26,515 nt of DNA from a virus. Every line of letters begins with the position of its first letter. Position 1 is the stretch's first letter. The position numbers were made by a program, and so were the translations under genes. Under the pieces are notes generated by a model. It ran no database searches. It was given only the letters and a program-made list of their open reading frames with translations, and had not been told where the DNA came from. The stretch spans positions 1 to 26,515 of IMG/VR virus record IMGVR_UViG_3300023242_000874. One strand, 5' to 3'. Shown here one piece after another: positions 1-10,204 of this stretch.

Positions 1-2
1 GG

Positions 3-587
3 TCTGTTGCAGATGTTGCGAGTCTGCCAAGTGGGGCATCTAGCAACGATGCATATATTGTTGATGCCGATGGCAATCTTTATGTCTCAGACGGTGCAGA
101 GACCTGGACTGATGCAGGTCAGATTGTCGGGCCAATTGGTCAAACAGGTGCAACCGGTGCAGATAGTTTTGTAACCGGTCCAACTGGTTCAACAGGTGCT
201 GACTCACTTGTAACCGGTCCAACAGGTGCAACTGGTGCTACTGGTAATGACAGTCTTGTGACAGGTCCAACTGGAGCAACCGGTGCAACTGGTGCTGATA
301 GCACCGTAGTGGGACCCCAAGGTGCAACTGGTGACGTAGGTGAAGCAGGTGCAACAGGTCAAACCGGTGCAACTGGTGATGCAGGTGAAGCAGGTGCAAC
401 AGGTCAAACCGGTGCAACTGGTGATGCAGGTGAAGCAGGTGCAACAGGTCAAACCGGTGCAACTGGTGATGCAGGTGAAGCAGGTGCAACAGGTCAAACC
501 GGTGCGACTGGCGCTGCAGGTGCTGCTGGTGAAAACGCTACTGACGCTGTTCAATTATCAGTAGCCTATAGTTTGATTTTCGGATAG
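3..587 (+). CDS. Collagen-like phage fibre protein, 3' end (5' end outside window)
   Basis: The frame is open from position 3 to the TAG at 585-587, so the gene starts upstream of the window. The first ~45 visible residues are a non-repetitive segment containing [20 protein letters not shown], a type common just before collagen-like tracts in phage fibres. A Gly-X-Y tract follows ([18 protein letters not shown]), then four copies of a 15-residue unit [15 protein letters not shown], and a short non-collagenous C-terminus ending SVAYSLIFG. Such tracts are expected to form a trimeric triple-helix-like stalk. The role as a tail or virion fibre is inferred from composition and from the other fibre genes downstream. 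The tract shares a 39-nt identical stretch with the collagen-like gene at 5787-8135. An ATG at 258 lies inside the tract and is not the true start. Confidence 0.85.
   Translation, partial: SVADVASLPSGASSNDAYIVDADGNLYVSDGAETWTDAGQIVGPIGQTGATGADSFVTGPTGSTGADSLVTGPTGATGATGNDSLVTGPTGATGATGADSTVVGPQGATGDVGEAGATGQTGATGDAGEAGATGQTGATGDAGEAGATGQTGATGDAGEAGATGQTGATGAAGAAGENATDAVQLSVAYSLIFG
330..509 (+). repeat. Four tandem in-frame 45-nt repeats
   Basis: Units start at 330, 375, 420 and 465. Units 2 and 3 are identical, unit 4 differs by one synonymous base near its end, and unit 1 differs by a few bases near its start. Each encodes [15 protein letters not shown] or a close variant. Near-identity at the DNA level, not only the protein level, points to recent duplication by slippage or unequal recombination, which would change stalk length. 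Confidence 0.9.
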
Positions 588-595
588 GATTAGCT

Positions 596-1039
596 ATGAA
601 GCAAATACTCACAACATACACATTTACACCCGCAACTGGCAAGATTGCTTTTTCAGGGGTGTTTAATTTTAATGCAAGCAGGGTTCTGTCTGTAATAAAC
701 CAAACCACCAACACCATGATTTATGCTCAGAGTCTCGCTGGTGTAGGCATGAGCACATCTGACAGTCAGTCCATAACTCTTTCTTACGACACAAGCTCAA
801 TGAGCGCGTCCGATGATCTTACAGTTATTTATGTTGGCTCTGACGCGGAATTAGCTCTAAAATTAGTAACTGTGGGTGCTGTGGATTACGTAGGTGAAGC
901 AGCAGTTGGATCATTAGGCAATCAGCCAGTGTGGAGAATTAAGAAAATTAACAGCGCATCTGGTATAGTTATTACATGGGCAGGGACTGGAATCTTTGAC
1001 CAGGTTATGAATAACTATTATGGGTTGGAGTACAATTAA
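596..1039 (+). CDS. Small putative virion structural protein
   Basis: 147 residues starting MKQILTTYTF, with an AGGA (586-589) a few bases before the ATG. No catalytic motif, signal peptide or membrane segment is visible. The sequence is rich in beta-prone Ser/Thr/Val segments (GKIAFSGVFNF, DLTVIYVGSD) and Trp appears twice near the C-terminus (VWRIKKI, ITWAGTG). Its stop overlaps the next start as TAATG, so it is probably co-translated with the large fibre downstream. Its place between two fibre genes suggests a fibre- or baseplate-associated role. The family is not recognised with confidence. Confidence 0.7.
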   Translation: MKQILTTYTFTPATGKIAFSGVFNFNASRVLSVINQTTNTMIYAQSLAGVGMSTSDSQSITLSYDTSSMSASDDLTVIYVGSDAELALKLVTVGAVDYVGEAAVGSLGNQPVWRIKKINSASGIVITWAGTGIFDQVMNNYYGLEYN

Positions 1040-3267
1040 TGGCAGCGCCACAGTATAATACAGACTTAATCACAGTAGCGACAGCCGATGAGGCTGACGG
1101 CTGGGTAGAGCTATCAGGGACAGATGAAGACGGTTTTTCTTACAACGCCCAGAGGTCACCAGCATATGTAAATTCTGCAGATCCATTTATTCAGGGCAGC
1201 TTTGCAGTGACCCAAGTAACCCCGTTTTCCGACGAAATAGCCTCCCTGGCATTTGACAGCGGTGGGATTACGATTCCCACGGATGGTGCTATCTTTTTAT
1301 GGCATAATTTCATCTCACCCGCGTCCATGGGAACATACGCTCAAGGTGGCTACAGAATTGCAGTTGGTTCAGAGATAACTGACTTTAAAGTATATTCAGT
1401 AGGCGGTAGTGAAAAAGACAACAACCCCTATGGTGGATTTGTCAATCACGTTGTCAACCCAACCGTATCTCAAGATAAAACAGTAGGTTCACCCTCGTCC
1501 GTAATAAATTACATAGGCAGTGCAGTTTTCGTGGTGAGTGGTATCAACGTTGGGTCGTCTCACCAGTGCGACGTTATTAGGTACGGTCGCGGTGTCTCTA
1601 TATTTGAACTTGGGGACAGTGCCGGGTTTGCCACCATAGAAGGATTTGCCACAAAGAACGACCTACTAGAAAACAGGTGGGGGCTAGTCCAAAAACTGTT
1701 CGGTGGCTATTTGTTCAAGGGCAAAATGCAGTTAGGCTCCATTGCCAACCCGGTAAACTTTAGGGATTCAGACAGAATAATCCTTGTCCAGTGGACTCCA
1801 AAAGTAACGAATAATTTCAATACAGTAGAGCTACTAAATGCAACCTCGGTAGTCTCCATGACTAGGTTTACTTTTATCACGCTAGATCCTAGCGGCACAG
1901 CTTCTCGTGGTAAGTGGGAAAACACTGCTAATGCTACCTTGACGCTAGATTCATGCGTATTTGCAGACATGGATACCTTTTCTTTTGGGTCCCTAACAAC
2001 CATAACTGGAACTGCATTTAATAGATGCAATAGCGTTACACAAGCCAATGCCACAATAACAGGCAGTACTTTTAATAGGTCTACGGACTCAGCAAGTTTA
2101 GTATCAAACAATATCACTAAGGTATACAAGTGCACCTTCACGAGTGACGGTAGCAACCATGCAGTAGAGGCCACCACTCCTGGTAACTATGACTGGAACA
2201 ACACGGCTGTTGGGTACGCAACTGTGAACGGGAGCACTGGGAATGAGATATTCTACAACAACAGTGGCGGGAACATTGACCTAACAATTCAAGGCGGAAC
2301 TGCTGTAACAGTAAGAAACGGCCCCGGCGCAACAACTGTACTGAAAGAGGGAAACCCCGCTGTTATAGACCTTAAATCAGCAGCATCCTTTGGTATTCTT
2401 TCTAAAGGAGCCATAACGGGAGGAGGCTCTGTTGAAGGTGACATTGGACAAGAGTCTGGCGGTATTGCCCCGACAATTACTTCTACAGGTACCAAATACC
2501 CACCAGGAGACCCCATTGTTTTGGCTGCTATCGCAGATTTTAACGCCGCGTACACTGAAGCAAAGGACAGGCCGTTTAGTACGCTGCTTTCAGCAGCGGC
2601 TTTCGACCTTGGAGGGTTGACTCTAAAAAGAGGAACGTACAAAGTTGGAGCAGCTGCCACATTAACAACAGCAGTTACCCTAGACGCAGAGAACGACCCC
2701 AACGCGGTATTTATAATCCAAATCGGCGGAGCCTTTGGAGCTACTGCAGCAACAGGAAATGTGATACTCATAAACGAAGCACTAGCCAGAAACGTTTTTT
2801 GGCAGGTAACCGGCGCGTTTACAAGAGGTGCAAATACAGTATTCAAAGGCACAATGCTTGGCGCGGGTACGGCATCCTTTGGAGCCGAGACAGCAGTAGA
2901 GGGGCGAATTCTTGCTGCTAAAGCTGGAAGCACAATTACCCTGGCCACTACAACAGTTACAGACCCTGCTCCAGGTGTCGAGCTGACAGTGGAGATTAGG
3001 GACGTAGACGGGGGGCTCATAACCGACCCATGTGAAGTAACTATAGTCACAGACTCAACAACATCAACGGTTTTCCACGATGAAAACGTTACAACCGGAT
3101 CAACAAAGTATTCATATTCAGCCAATATTGGGTCACTTGTTTACGTCAACGTTTTGAACACAACTGGATACGAAGCAAAAACAATCAACAACTTTGTTTT
3201 ATCAACTACTGACTCAGTTTTAGCTGTCCAGTTAGATGAAGACAGAGCCTATAGTAACCCGCAATAA
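1039..3267 (+). CDS. Large fibre protein with internal DUF3494-type ice-binding domain
   Basis: 742 residues; its ATG overlaps the preceding stop by one base. Residues 1 to about 250 are a beta-rich N-terminal region. Residues ~260-440 show short Thr/Ser/Asn-rich turns (TLDSCVFADMDTF, ATITGSTFNRS) typical of a right-handed beta-helix. Residues ~444-643 match the DUF3494 ice-binding family along their whole length: opening SAASFGILSKGAI, then GDIG, the helix segment ADFNAAYTEAKDR, LGGLTLKRGTYK, LDAENDPNAVFIIQIGG, NVFWQVTG, FKGTMLGAGTASF and VEGRILA. The last ~100 residues form a small beta domain (VELTVEIRDVDGG) ending EDRAYSNPQ. That end resembles the C-terminus of the next gene product (ERNYANPV). 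The fibre role is inferred from context. Ice binding is inferred from family membership and could be an adhesive reuse of the fold. Confidence 0.85.
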   Translation: MAAPQYNTDLITVATADEADGWVELSGTDEDGFSYNAQRSPAYVNSADPFIQGSFAVTQVTPFSDEIASLAFDSGGITIPTDGAIFLWHNFISPASMGTYAQGGYRIAVGSEITDFKVYSVGGSEKDNNPYGGFVNHVVNPTVSQDKTVGSPSSVINYIGSAVFVVSGINVGSSHQCDVIRYGRGVSIFELGDSAGFATIEGFATKNDLLENRWGLVQKLFGGYLFKGKMQLGSIANPVNFRDSDRIILVQWTPKVTNNFNTVELLNATSVVSMTRFTFITLDPSGTASRGKWENTANATLTLDSCVFADMDTFSFGSLTTITGTAFNRCNSVTQANATITGSTFNRSTDSASLVSNNITKVYKCTFTSDGSNHAVEATTPGNYDWNNTAVGYATVNGSTGNEIFYNNSGGNIDLTIQGGTAVTVRNGPGATTVLKEGNPAVIDLKSAASFGILSKGAITGGGSVEGDIGQESGGIAPTITSTGTKYPPGDPIVLAAIADFNAAYTEAKDRPFSTLLSAAAFDLGGLTLKRGTYKVGAAATLTTAVTLDAENDPNAVFIIQIGGAFGATAATGNVILINEALARNVFWQVTGAFTRGANTVFKGTMLGAGTASFGAETAVEGRILAAKAGSTITLATTTVTDPAPGVELTVEIRDVDGGLITDPCEVTIVTDSTTSTVFHDENVTTGSTKYSYSANIGSLVYVNVLNTTGYEAKTINNFVLSTTDSVLAVQLDEDRAYSNPQ

Positions 3268-3305
3268 GCGTGGTACAATAATAACACCCAATAGAGAGAA
3301 TTTTA

Positions 3306-4865
3306 ATGCCAAAGATTATTGACCCAGATAGCTTAAATCAAGGAACAGAGATAGTTATATCTTATAGTACAAAGACTATAGAACTACTAATAGCCGGTAC
3401 GTTGGACAACACAAGTCCAGGATCTACCTCCGGGGTGACCCTTCAGGCACTTTACTCTTTCCTAAAAGAAGAGTGGAAGACAGATAATTCTCTTAATAAG
3501 TTTAAATTCCCCCTTAAAATGTTTACTAAGACTGACGGAACCTTCATCAACGGTTGGGGCTTCGAGAATAGCGATTCTAGAGACCTAGTCCGTGATGCTG
3601 GCTGGACAGAGGGCGCAAACGCTTACGCTGGTATTCAGTCTCTGGGTAACTTCGATTCAAATGATGACCAAGCTTACTTCTCCAATGTTGTTGGGTATGA
3701 CCAGACAGTTACAGACTTCAACAAAACAGGTAACCTAAACGAAGCAATTTTGATTACAGGCTACACAGGATATCTAAAGAAGTTCCTGCGTATCGTAGGA
3801 AAAATCTACTCAGAGTACAACCTTCTTATAGAGCAGACAATCTCTACCCTTGAGCCAGTTCTATACAAGTTTCCACTTGCTAACTCCATAGACCTAAAGA
3901 TAACTATTGATGATGCCACCTTAGATTCCGCCGTTGAGCCTTATGACGGAATGAAGATTAACTACTTGGCAGGTACCGGCTTCACTGTAGCAGCTGCAAC
4001 GACTTACCTTGCAGGTGCTGTGGTAAAAGACGGCGCAGGCCGCTGGGCATTCTGCACCACTGGCGGAACCGTAGTAACACATACAGGGCCATATGCCTCA
4101 TTCGGTGGAACATCGACTTGGGAAGCGTATGACGGTGAAGAGGAGATCGGTACAACCTATTACGCCTTCAACCGTATTATTGAAGCAAACAACGCTACAG
4201 ACCTAGAAGTGTACAACTGGGCACAAAGGCAGCTAAGAAAAACAGAGACTATTAACGCCGATGACTCTGCCACTGTAGGTCAGCGAAGTGGACGAGAAAC
4301 AAAAGGTAACCTCGCTGAGCTGCTAGTAGAGTACGTTGGAGAGACCCTGAAAACAAAAGGTGGTTTGTTAATTAGAGGGTTCAATACGAACTCAACAAAT
4401 AATATTAATTTCCGCCCAATCGTTGAAGGTACAGGTGGAGTTTCTCCTGTCACTTTTCTCCCTCTATCCACAACTGCTGAAGTCAACTTCCCATTCGTTT
4501 CAACAGGTAACCTAGAGTTTTCTAGCAACTTGGTTAGCGAGCCAGACGCAGACACAAAGTTCACAATGTACTTTGACAACGCCGGTGGCAACTTGTTCGA
4601 TACTGCTAACGCTATTACCGTAAAAGACAATTCTCTTAACGAAATTACTGGTGTGATAGAGTCAGGAACTATCGCATTCGACTTCGACTATGACAACAAC
4701 ACTCAAGGAGGCAGAACGGCAGGAACTGACGCATCTGTATCAGTTGTTGCTCAAGGATTGAATGGCGCAACGTGGGTATTGGCAGCTTATACAATTTCCC
4801 GTGCTGCTGGACAGACTATTCCTGTGAATGCTGATGATGAGCGTAACTACGCGAACCCAGTGTAA
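3306..4865 (+). CDS. Putative phage structural (fibre or baseplate) protein
   Basis: 519 residues starting MPKIIDPDSL, with a purine-rich AGAGAGAA before the ATG. The 38-nt gap upstream holds a TACAAT (3274-3279) that could be a -10 element, but no convincing -35 is present. Residues ~48-72 contain the module ALYSFLKEEWKTDNSLNKFK followed by FPLKM. It is clearly related to a segment of the 159-residue protein at 5196-5675, so the two probably share a fold or attachment interface. The rest is beta-rich and Gly/Thr/Asn-rich with no catalytic motif. The C-terminus ERNYANPV parallels that of the preceding fibre protein. The virion role is inferred from context. Confidence 0.75.
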   Translation: MPKIIDPDSLNQGTEIVISYSTKTIELLIAGTLDNTSPGSTSGVTLQALYSFLKEEWKTDNSLNKFKFPLKMFTKTDGTFINGWGFENSDSRDLVRDAGWTEGANAYAGIQSLGNFDSNDDQAYFSNVVGYDQTVTDFNKTGNLNEAILITGYTGYLKKFLRIVGKIYSEYNLLIEQTISTLEPVLYKFPLANSIDLKITIDDATLDSAVEPYDGMKINYLAGTGFTVAAATTYLAGAVVKDGAGRWAFCTTGGTVVTHTGPYASFGGTSTWEAYDGEEEIGTTYYAFNRIIEANNATDLEVYNWAQRQLRKTETINADDSATVGQRSGRETKGNLAELLVEYVGETLKTKGGLLIRGFNTNSTNNINFRPIVEGTGGVSPVTFLPLSTTAEVNFPFVSTGNLEFSSNLVSEPDADTKFTMYFDNAGGNLFDTANAITVKDNSLNEITGVIESGTIAFDFDYDNNTQGGRTAGTDASVSVVAQGLNGATWVLAAYTISRAAGQTIPVNADDERNYANPV

Positions 4866-4869
4866 GGAG
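4864..4869 (+). promoter_or_regulatory. Ribosome binding site that selects a TTG start
   Basis: AAGGAG lies 9 nt before the TTG at 4879. The nearby ATG at 4872 is too close to the site and runs into a stop after seven codons, so the TTG is the supported start. Confidence 0.75.
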
Positions 4870-4878
4870 ATATGCTAA

Positions 4879-5187
4879 TTGGATCAGTTAACTAGAAGAA
4901 ATATTCGCTACATCTGCTTCCGCTTAAAGGCGGAGGCATGTGGCGGTGAAAGAGCAACCGGAGACGGGATTCTAGCTCACGTAGACGAAGTAAAAGAACA
5001 TATGTCCGATCAGTCAGATTTTGGTGGCTGGGACAGATTTGGAATTACTTGGGATCTTGATGAGAAAGCTCACTTTGTAGTAGTCCAACTGAGATCAAGT
5101 TTAGAGTCTCAGTGGAACGCGGTAGTAAAGACAAATGCTATTGACTTCCCGAAGCCAGAAGATTCTAAAAAGAAAGATAAGAGATAG
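4879..5187 (+). CDS. Small hypothetical protein in the fibre module (TTG start)
   Basis: 102 residues beginning at a TTG and reading DQLTRRNIRYICFRLKAEAC. The start rests on the upstream AAGGAG. The protein is soluble-looking, with a positively charged N-terminal segment, a central SDFGGWDRFGITWDL stretch and a lysine-rich end (EDSKKKDKR). No known domain is recognised. It lies 13 nt after the 519-residue gene and 8 nt before the 159-residue gene, so it belongs to the same transcription unit. A virion component or assembly factor is possible but not shown by the sequence. Confidence 0.65.
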   Translation: MDQLTRRNIRYICFRLKAEACGGERATGDGILAHVDEVKEHMSDQSDFGGWDRFGITWDLDEKAHFVVVQLRSSLESQWNAVVKTNAIDFPKPEDSKKKDKR

Positions 5188-5195
5188 AGGGTTAA

Positions 5196-5675
5196 ATGGC
5201 GATCAAAGTCACGTTTGAACCCGTTAACAAGATTATTCAGGTGACTCTTGTTCCAACATCTGGTGTTGTTGAGTTAGATGTAAAAGCCGATCTCTATTCT
5301 GACGGAAAAGAGGATTGGCTTGCTAGCAGCATGCTGAGTAAGTATAGGTTTCCCATTAGAGTCGTTGGGGGGGACTCCTTGCCAGGAAGCCGTGTGCTTG
5401 GCTCTACTTTCTTTTTGCTCTACGGCTGGAAGATACGACCTTACAGTTCAGACCATACTTTAAATATAAATGGGAACCTGTATTCCGAGGATGGATCCTC
5501 GCCCTTCACCTTAGCTCTAGGTACGGTTAATATCGCGATTGTCAATTTAGTTTCATCTCTTGTGGACTCTAGATCAACTGTCGGTGGCGGCAATGTTGAT
5601 AGTAGTGCTGTCTCCAACGCGGTATGGTCTAATAGCAAGGCACTAACCGTAGGAAAATTCTTAGGGTTAAAATAA
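5196..5675 (+). CDS. Putative virion protein sharing a module with the 519-residue structural protein
   Basis: 159 residues; GAGGG precedes the ATG. Residues ~33-56 (LYSDGKEDWLASSMLSKYRF then PIRV) align with LYSFLKEEWKTDNSLNKFKF then PLKM in the protein at 3306-4865. After this comes FFLLYGWKIRPYSSDHTLNI then NGNLYSEDG, a motif I associate with phage fibre/neck-type structural proteins, though I cannot name a family. The C-terminus (SAVSNAVWSNSKALTVGKFL) is helix-prone. It is the last gene before a possible terminator and promoter, so it may close the upstream fibre operon. Confidence 0.7.
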   Translation: MAIKVTFEPVNKIIQVTLVPTSGVVELDVKADLYSDGKEDWLASSMLSKYRFPIRVVGGDSLPGSRVLGSTFFLLYGWKIRPYSSDHTLNINGNLYSEDGSSPFTLALGTVNIAIVNLVSSLVDSRSTVGGGNVDSSAVSNAVWSNSKALTVGKFLGLK

Positions 5676-5710
5676 CATAGAGAACGTAGTAAACCGCCGC
5701 TGGGCATGAC

Positions 5711-5735
5711 CTGATCCTCAGTAAGGGTTTTTTTT
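5711..5735 (+). terminator. Weak candidate intrinsic terminator
   Basis: A short stem CTGA-TCC-TCAG (5711-5721) is followed, six bases later, by a run of eight T (5728-5735). The stem has only four pairs and is offset from the T run, so termination would be inefficient. It sits at the end of the 5196-5675 gene and directly before a promoter-like sequence. Confidence 0.3.
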
Positions 5736-5736
5736 A

Positions 5737-5765
5737 TTGTGTACAATGGGTAGTAGACGTATAAT
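5737..5765 (+). promoter_or_regulatory. Candidate promoter for the cupredoxin/collagen-like fibre gene
   Basis: TTGTGT (5737-5742), a 17-nt spacer and a consensus TATAAT (5760-5765) lie 21 nt before the ATG at 5787. The -10 is perfect and the spacing is optimal, but the -35 matches only its first three bases. Its place right after a T tract suggests that the last two fibre genes can be transcribed separately. Confidence 0.5.
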
Positions 5766-5786
5766 GAACCCGAAGGCTTGTAATTA

Positions 5787-8135
<2,349 letters not shown>

Positions 8136-8156
8136 CTAGAAGTAGAGGTGATTTAA

Positions 8157-10019
8157 GTGGTTCAGACAAATGCAAACTTTAGCTCACGCCCGCAATACAG
8201 AATAGAACTCTTCACCGAAGCTTACGCGGTGTCTGGCGGCACTAGAATTGATGTCTCTGCCAATCTAGTGAAGTGGCAAACCGTAAACAATAGCCCAAGC
8301 AGTAGTGGGTCCCCACGCTCGTACTCTGTGCCCAATGGTAGAGCAAACAGCACTAGTGGCCCCCTAGTTGAGACAGGCGGGGACAGCAACTTAAGCTTCG
8401 ACTTCAACTACTCTGCAGGTCAGAGCTTCATCATCTACAGCGGATTTAGTAGGTATATACCTTCCGCAAATGGTAGCACTACCGTTTCTATGTCGGTGAG
8501 CCACAGCTTGTTGGGCTCAGCTACTGCAAGTATAAACGTAGCCCAAGTTGTTACTGTAGTTAACAGGACTATCTTTTTTAACGGTAACGGAGGAGACTCT
8601 CCAGGCTCTCAAACCGTAAGCGAAGGTAGTTCAATATCGCTACCGTCATCCTCACGCTCCGGCTACACATTTGACTACTGGAATATAGGCGGGGCACAGT
8701 ATTCTGCGGGCCAGAACTATACTGTCAACAGTGACGTAACTGCGACCGCTTACTGGACCCAAACCTACAATAACCCCTCATTCACTAGTGGAGTATCGTC
8801 TGGTAGCTTTCGTGTTGGGGACAGTGTCGCTGACTATATTGATGCCTCTAACACTTTCAGCGACTATGGACAAAGTGGGACAAACTATAGCGCTTTGAGC
8901 ATACCTATCTCTGGCCTGTATGTGCAAGATTACGGCTCGTATGGGTACATAACTGGTCAAGTAGGTAATGTATTTCCAGGAAGCTATACCGTAAGCGTTT
9001 ACGCTAACGGTCCTTCTGGAATTTCTGCGACATCCCAAGGAACATACACCATACTTGCGGCCCTTCCTTCATGGTCAGACACTTCTGTATCTAGCGCTGC
9101 AAGAGTAGGAGCCTACTACTCATCTAATTTCTCCGCAACAAACGCCACTAGCTGGACAATTAATGGTATCCCGCCTGGACTAACTACTTCGGGTACTTCA
9201 TCCTCCACTGTAACATTATCGGGGACCCCCACAAATTCAGGTAGCTATACAGTAAGTGCAACGCCTAGGAACTCGGGAGGTGAGTCGGGATCAACCGAGT
9301 ATTTTTCAATAACGGTGTCGCCTCGACTTCCTGTTTGGTCGGACACTTCTCTCACGTTGACGGCAAGAGTTGGTGTCTATTACAGCAGCAGTGTTTCTGT
9401 CAATTATGTGCACAACTGGAGCACAACAGGCGTCCCCACTTCGGGGCTATCTTTTTCCTCTAATACAGGAGAGACTAGCTTAAGTACATCCAACTTATTT
9501 GGGACACCAACGGCCTTTGGCACAAAAAATATTGGGTTGACCCCTAGAAATTCTTCCAATGAATCAGCGACCACAGAGAACTATGCAATTGTCATATCTG
9601 ACGCGGCACTTTCTTGGGCAGATCAGGCGCTGTCTACTACTACAGTGGTACAAGACGAGGCCTACTCGGATCAGGTTTCAGTTCAATCCGGCCCAGTCTC
9701 AGTTACGTATTCAGAAACTCCAGGATCTGCTCTACCAACGGGATTATCTGTTAATTCGGCAACTGGAGCAATAACAGGAGCCGTCGCCACTCCGGGGGTT
9801 TACACGTTCAGGATCCGGTCTACAAATGGTAGCTCAGAGACTTTAGATACTAATTTCCTGAGTCTGACAGTTGAGGCTGCTGGCGGCTATGTGAAGGTTT
9901 GGAGTGGCTCCGCGTGGGTTGACGGAACAGTGAATGTCAGAACTGCCGGTGCATGGGTTGAAGGGACAACTCAGATTAGAAATTCAAGCAATGGATGGAC
10001 GCCAAGCTTTAGTAGTTAA
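8157..10019 (+). CDS. Tail fibre/adhesin with InlB-type repeat and Ig-like domains
   Basis: 620 residues from a GTG start preceded by AGAGGTG (8144-8150). Residues ~10-130 form a beta-sandwich-like domain resembling N-terminal parts of actinophage minor tail proteins (SRPQYRIELFTEAYAVSGGT). Residues ~137-200 match an InlB B-repeat (Listeria-Bacteroides repeat): IFFNGNGGDSPGSQTVSEGS, then SGYTFDYWN and VTATAYW. Residues ~205-575 contain about four Ig-like units of the putative-Ig type, with recurring LPSWSDTSV, LPVWSDTSL and ALSWADQAL starts and GSYTVSATPRNSGG-like ends. The C-terminus has short Trp repeats (VKVWSGSAWVDGT, AGAWVEGT). No catalytic site is visible. It is the last gene of the plus-strand fibre module and probably a receptor-binding or surface-attachment protein. 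Confidence 0.8.
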   Translation: MVQTNANFSSRPQYRIELFTEAYAVSGGTRIDVSANLVKWQTVNNSPSSSGSPRSYSVPNGRANSTSGPLVETGGDSNLSFDFNYSAGQSFIIYSGFSRYIPSANGSTTVSMSVSHSLLGSATASINVAQVVTVVNRTIFFNGNGGDSPGSQTVSEGSSISLPSSSRSGYTFDYWNIGGAQYSAGQNYTVNSDVTATAYWTQTYNNPSFTSGVSSGSFRVGDSVADYIDASNTFSDYGQSGTNYSALSIPISGLYVQDYGSYGYITGQVGNVFPGSYTVSVYANGPSGISATSQGTYTILAALPSWSDTSVSSAARVGAYYSSNFSATNATSWTINGIPPGLTTSGTSSSTVTLSGTPTNSGSYTVSATPRNSGGESGSTEYFSITVSPRLPVWSDTSLTLTARVGVYYSSSVSVNYVHNWSTTGVPTSGLSFSSNTGETSLSTSNLFGTPTAFGTKNIGLTPRNSSNESATTENYAIVISDAALSWADQALSTTTVVQDEAYSDQVSVQSGPVSVTYSETPGSALPTGLSVNSATGAITGAVATPGVYTFRIRSTNGSSETLDTNFLSLTVEAAGGYVKVWSGSAWVDGTVNVRTAGAWVEGTTQIRNSSNGWTPSFSS

Positions 10020-10031
10020 AAAACCTACAGG

Positions 10032-10127
10032 TTATCTTTGGTGTTTTTCTTCACATTCACGGGCTAGAGATGGAATTACGTGGAATTTTCCGCATTCTTT
10101 GCAAGAATATTCTGTACTATTAGCCAA
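10032..10127 (-). CDS. Zinc-finger-like microprotein, 31 codons (TTG start)
   Basis: On the minus strand a TTG at 10127 is preceded, 7 nt upstream, by a strong Shine-Dalgarno GAGGTG (10140-10135). It encodes 31 residues: MANSTEYSCKECGKFHVIPS followed by LARECEEKHQR. Cys9, Cys12, Cys25 and His29 give C-x2-C-x12-C-x3-H, the spacing of a classical zinc finger with Cys in the third position. An extra His16 lies between them. A longer form from the in-frame ATG at 10148 (38 residues) is possible but lacks a good ribosome site. The gene lies 77 nt downstream of the primase-helicase stop on the same strand, so it may be the last gene of that transcript. A small nucleic-acid-binding or adaptor role is inferred. 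Confidence 0.6.
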   Translation of the reverse strand: MANSTEYSCKECGKFHVIPSLARECEEKHQR

Positions 10128-10204
10128 TATTAAACACCTCAATGTCATGTACTTCGTACACCAATTATCTCACGAATTAGGATATAGGTATAGTCCGGTA
10201 TAGG

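Noticed and set aside
120-560. CRISPR-like regular repeats
   Set aside because: The periodic repeats are in-frame Gly-X-Y coding units without unique spacers.
2289-3125. 278-codon minus-strand open frame opposite the ice-binding fibre
   Set aside because: The plus-strand gene has a clear domain match and coupled start; the antisense frame is a by-product of its codon usage.
9934-10203. Plus-strand 89-codon frame across the end of the adhesin gene and the following gap
   Set aside because: It has no ribosome site, overlaps the adhesin gene by 86 nt and gives no recognisable protein. The minus-strand zinc-finger frame in the same DNA explains the gap better.
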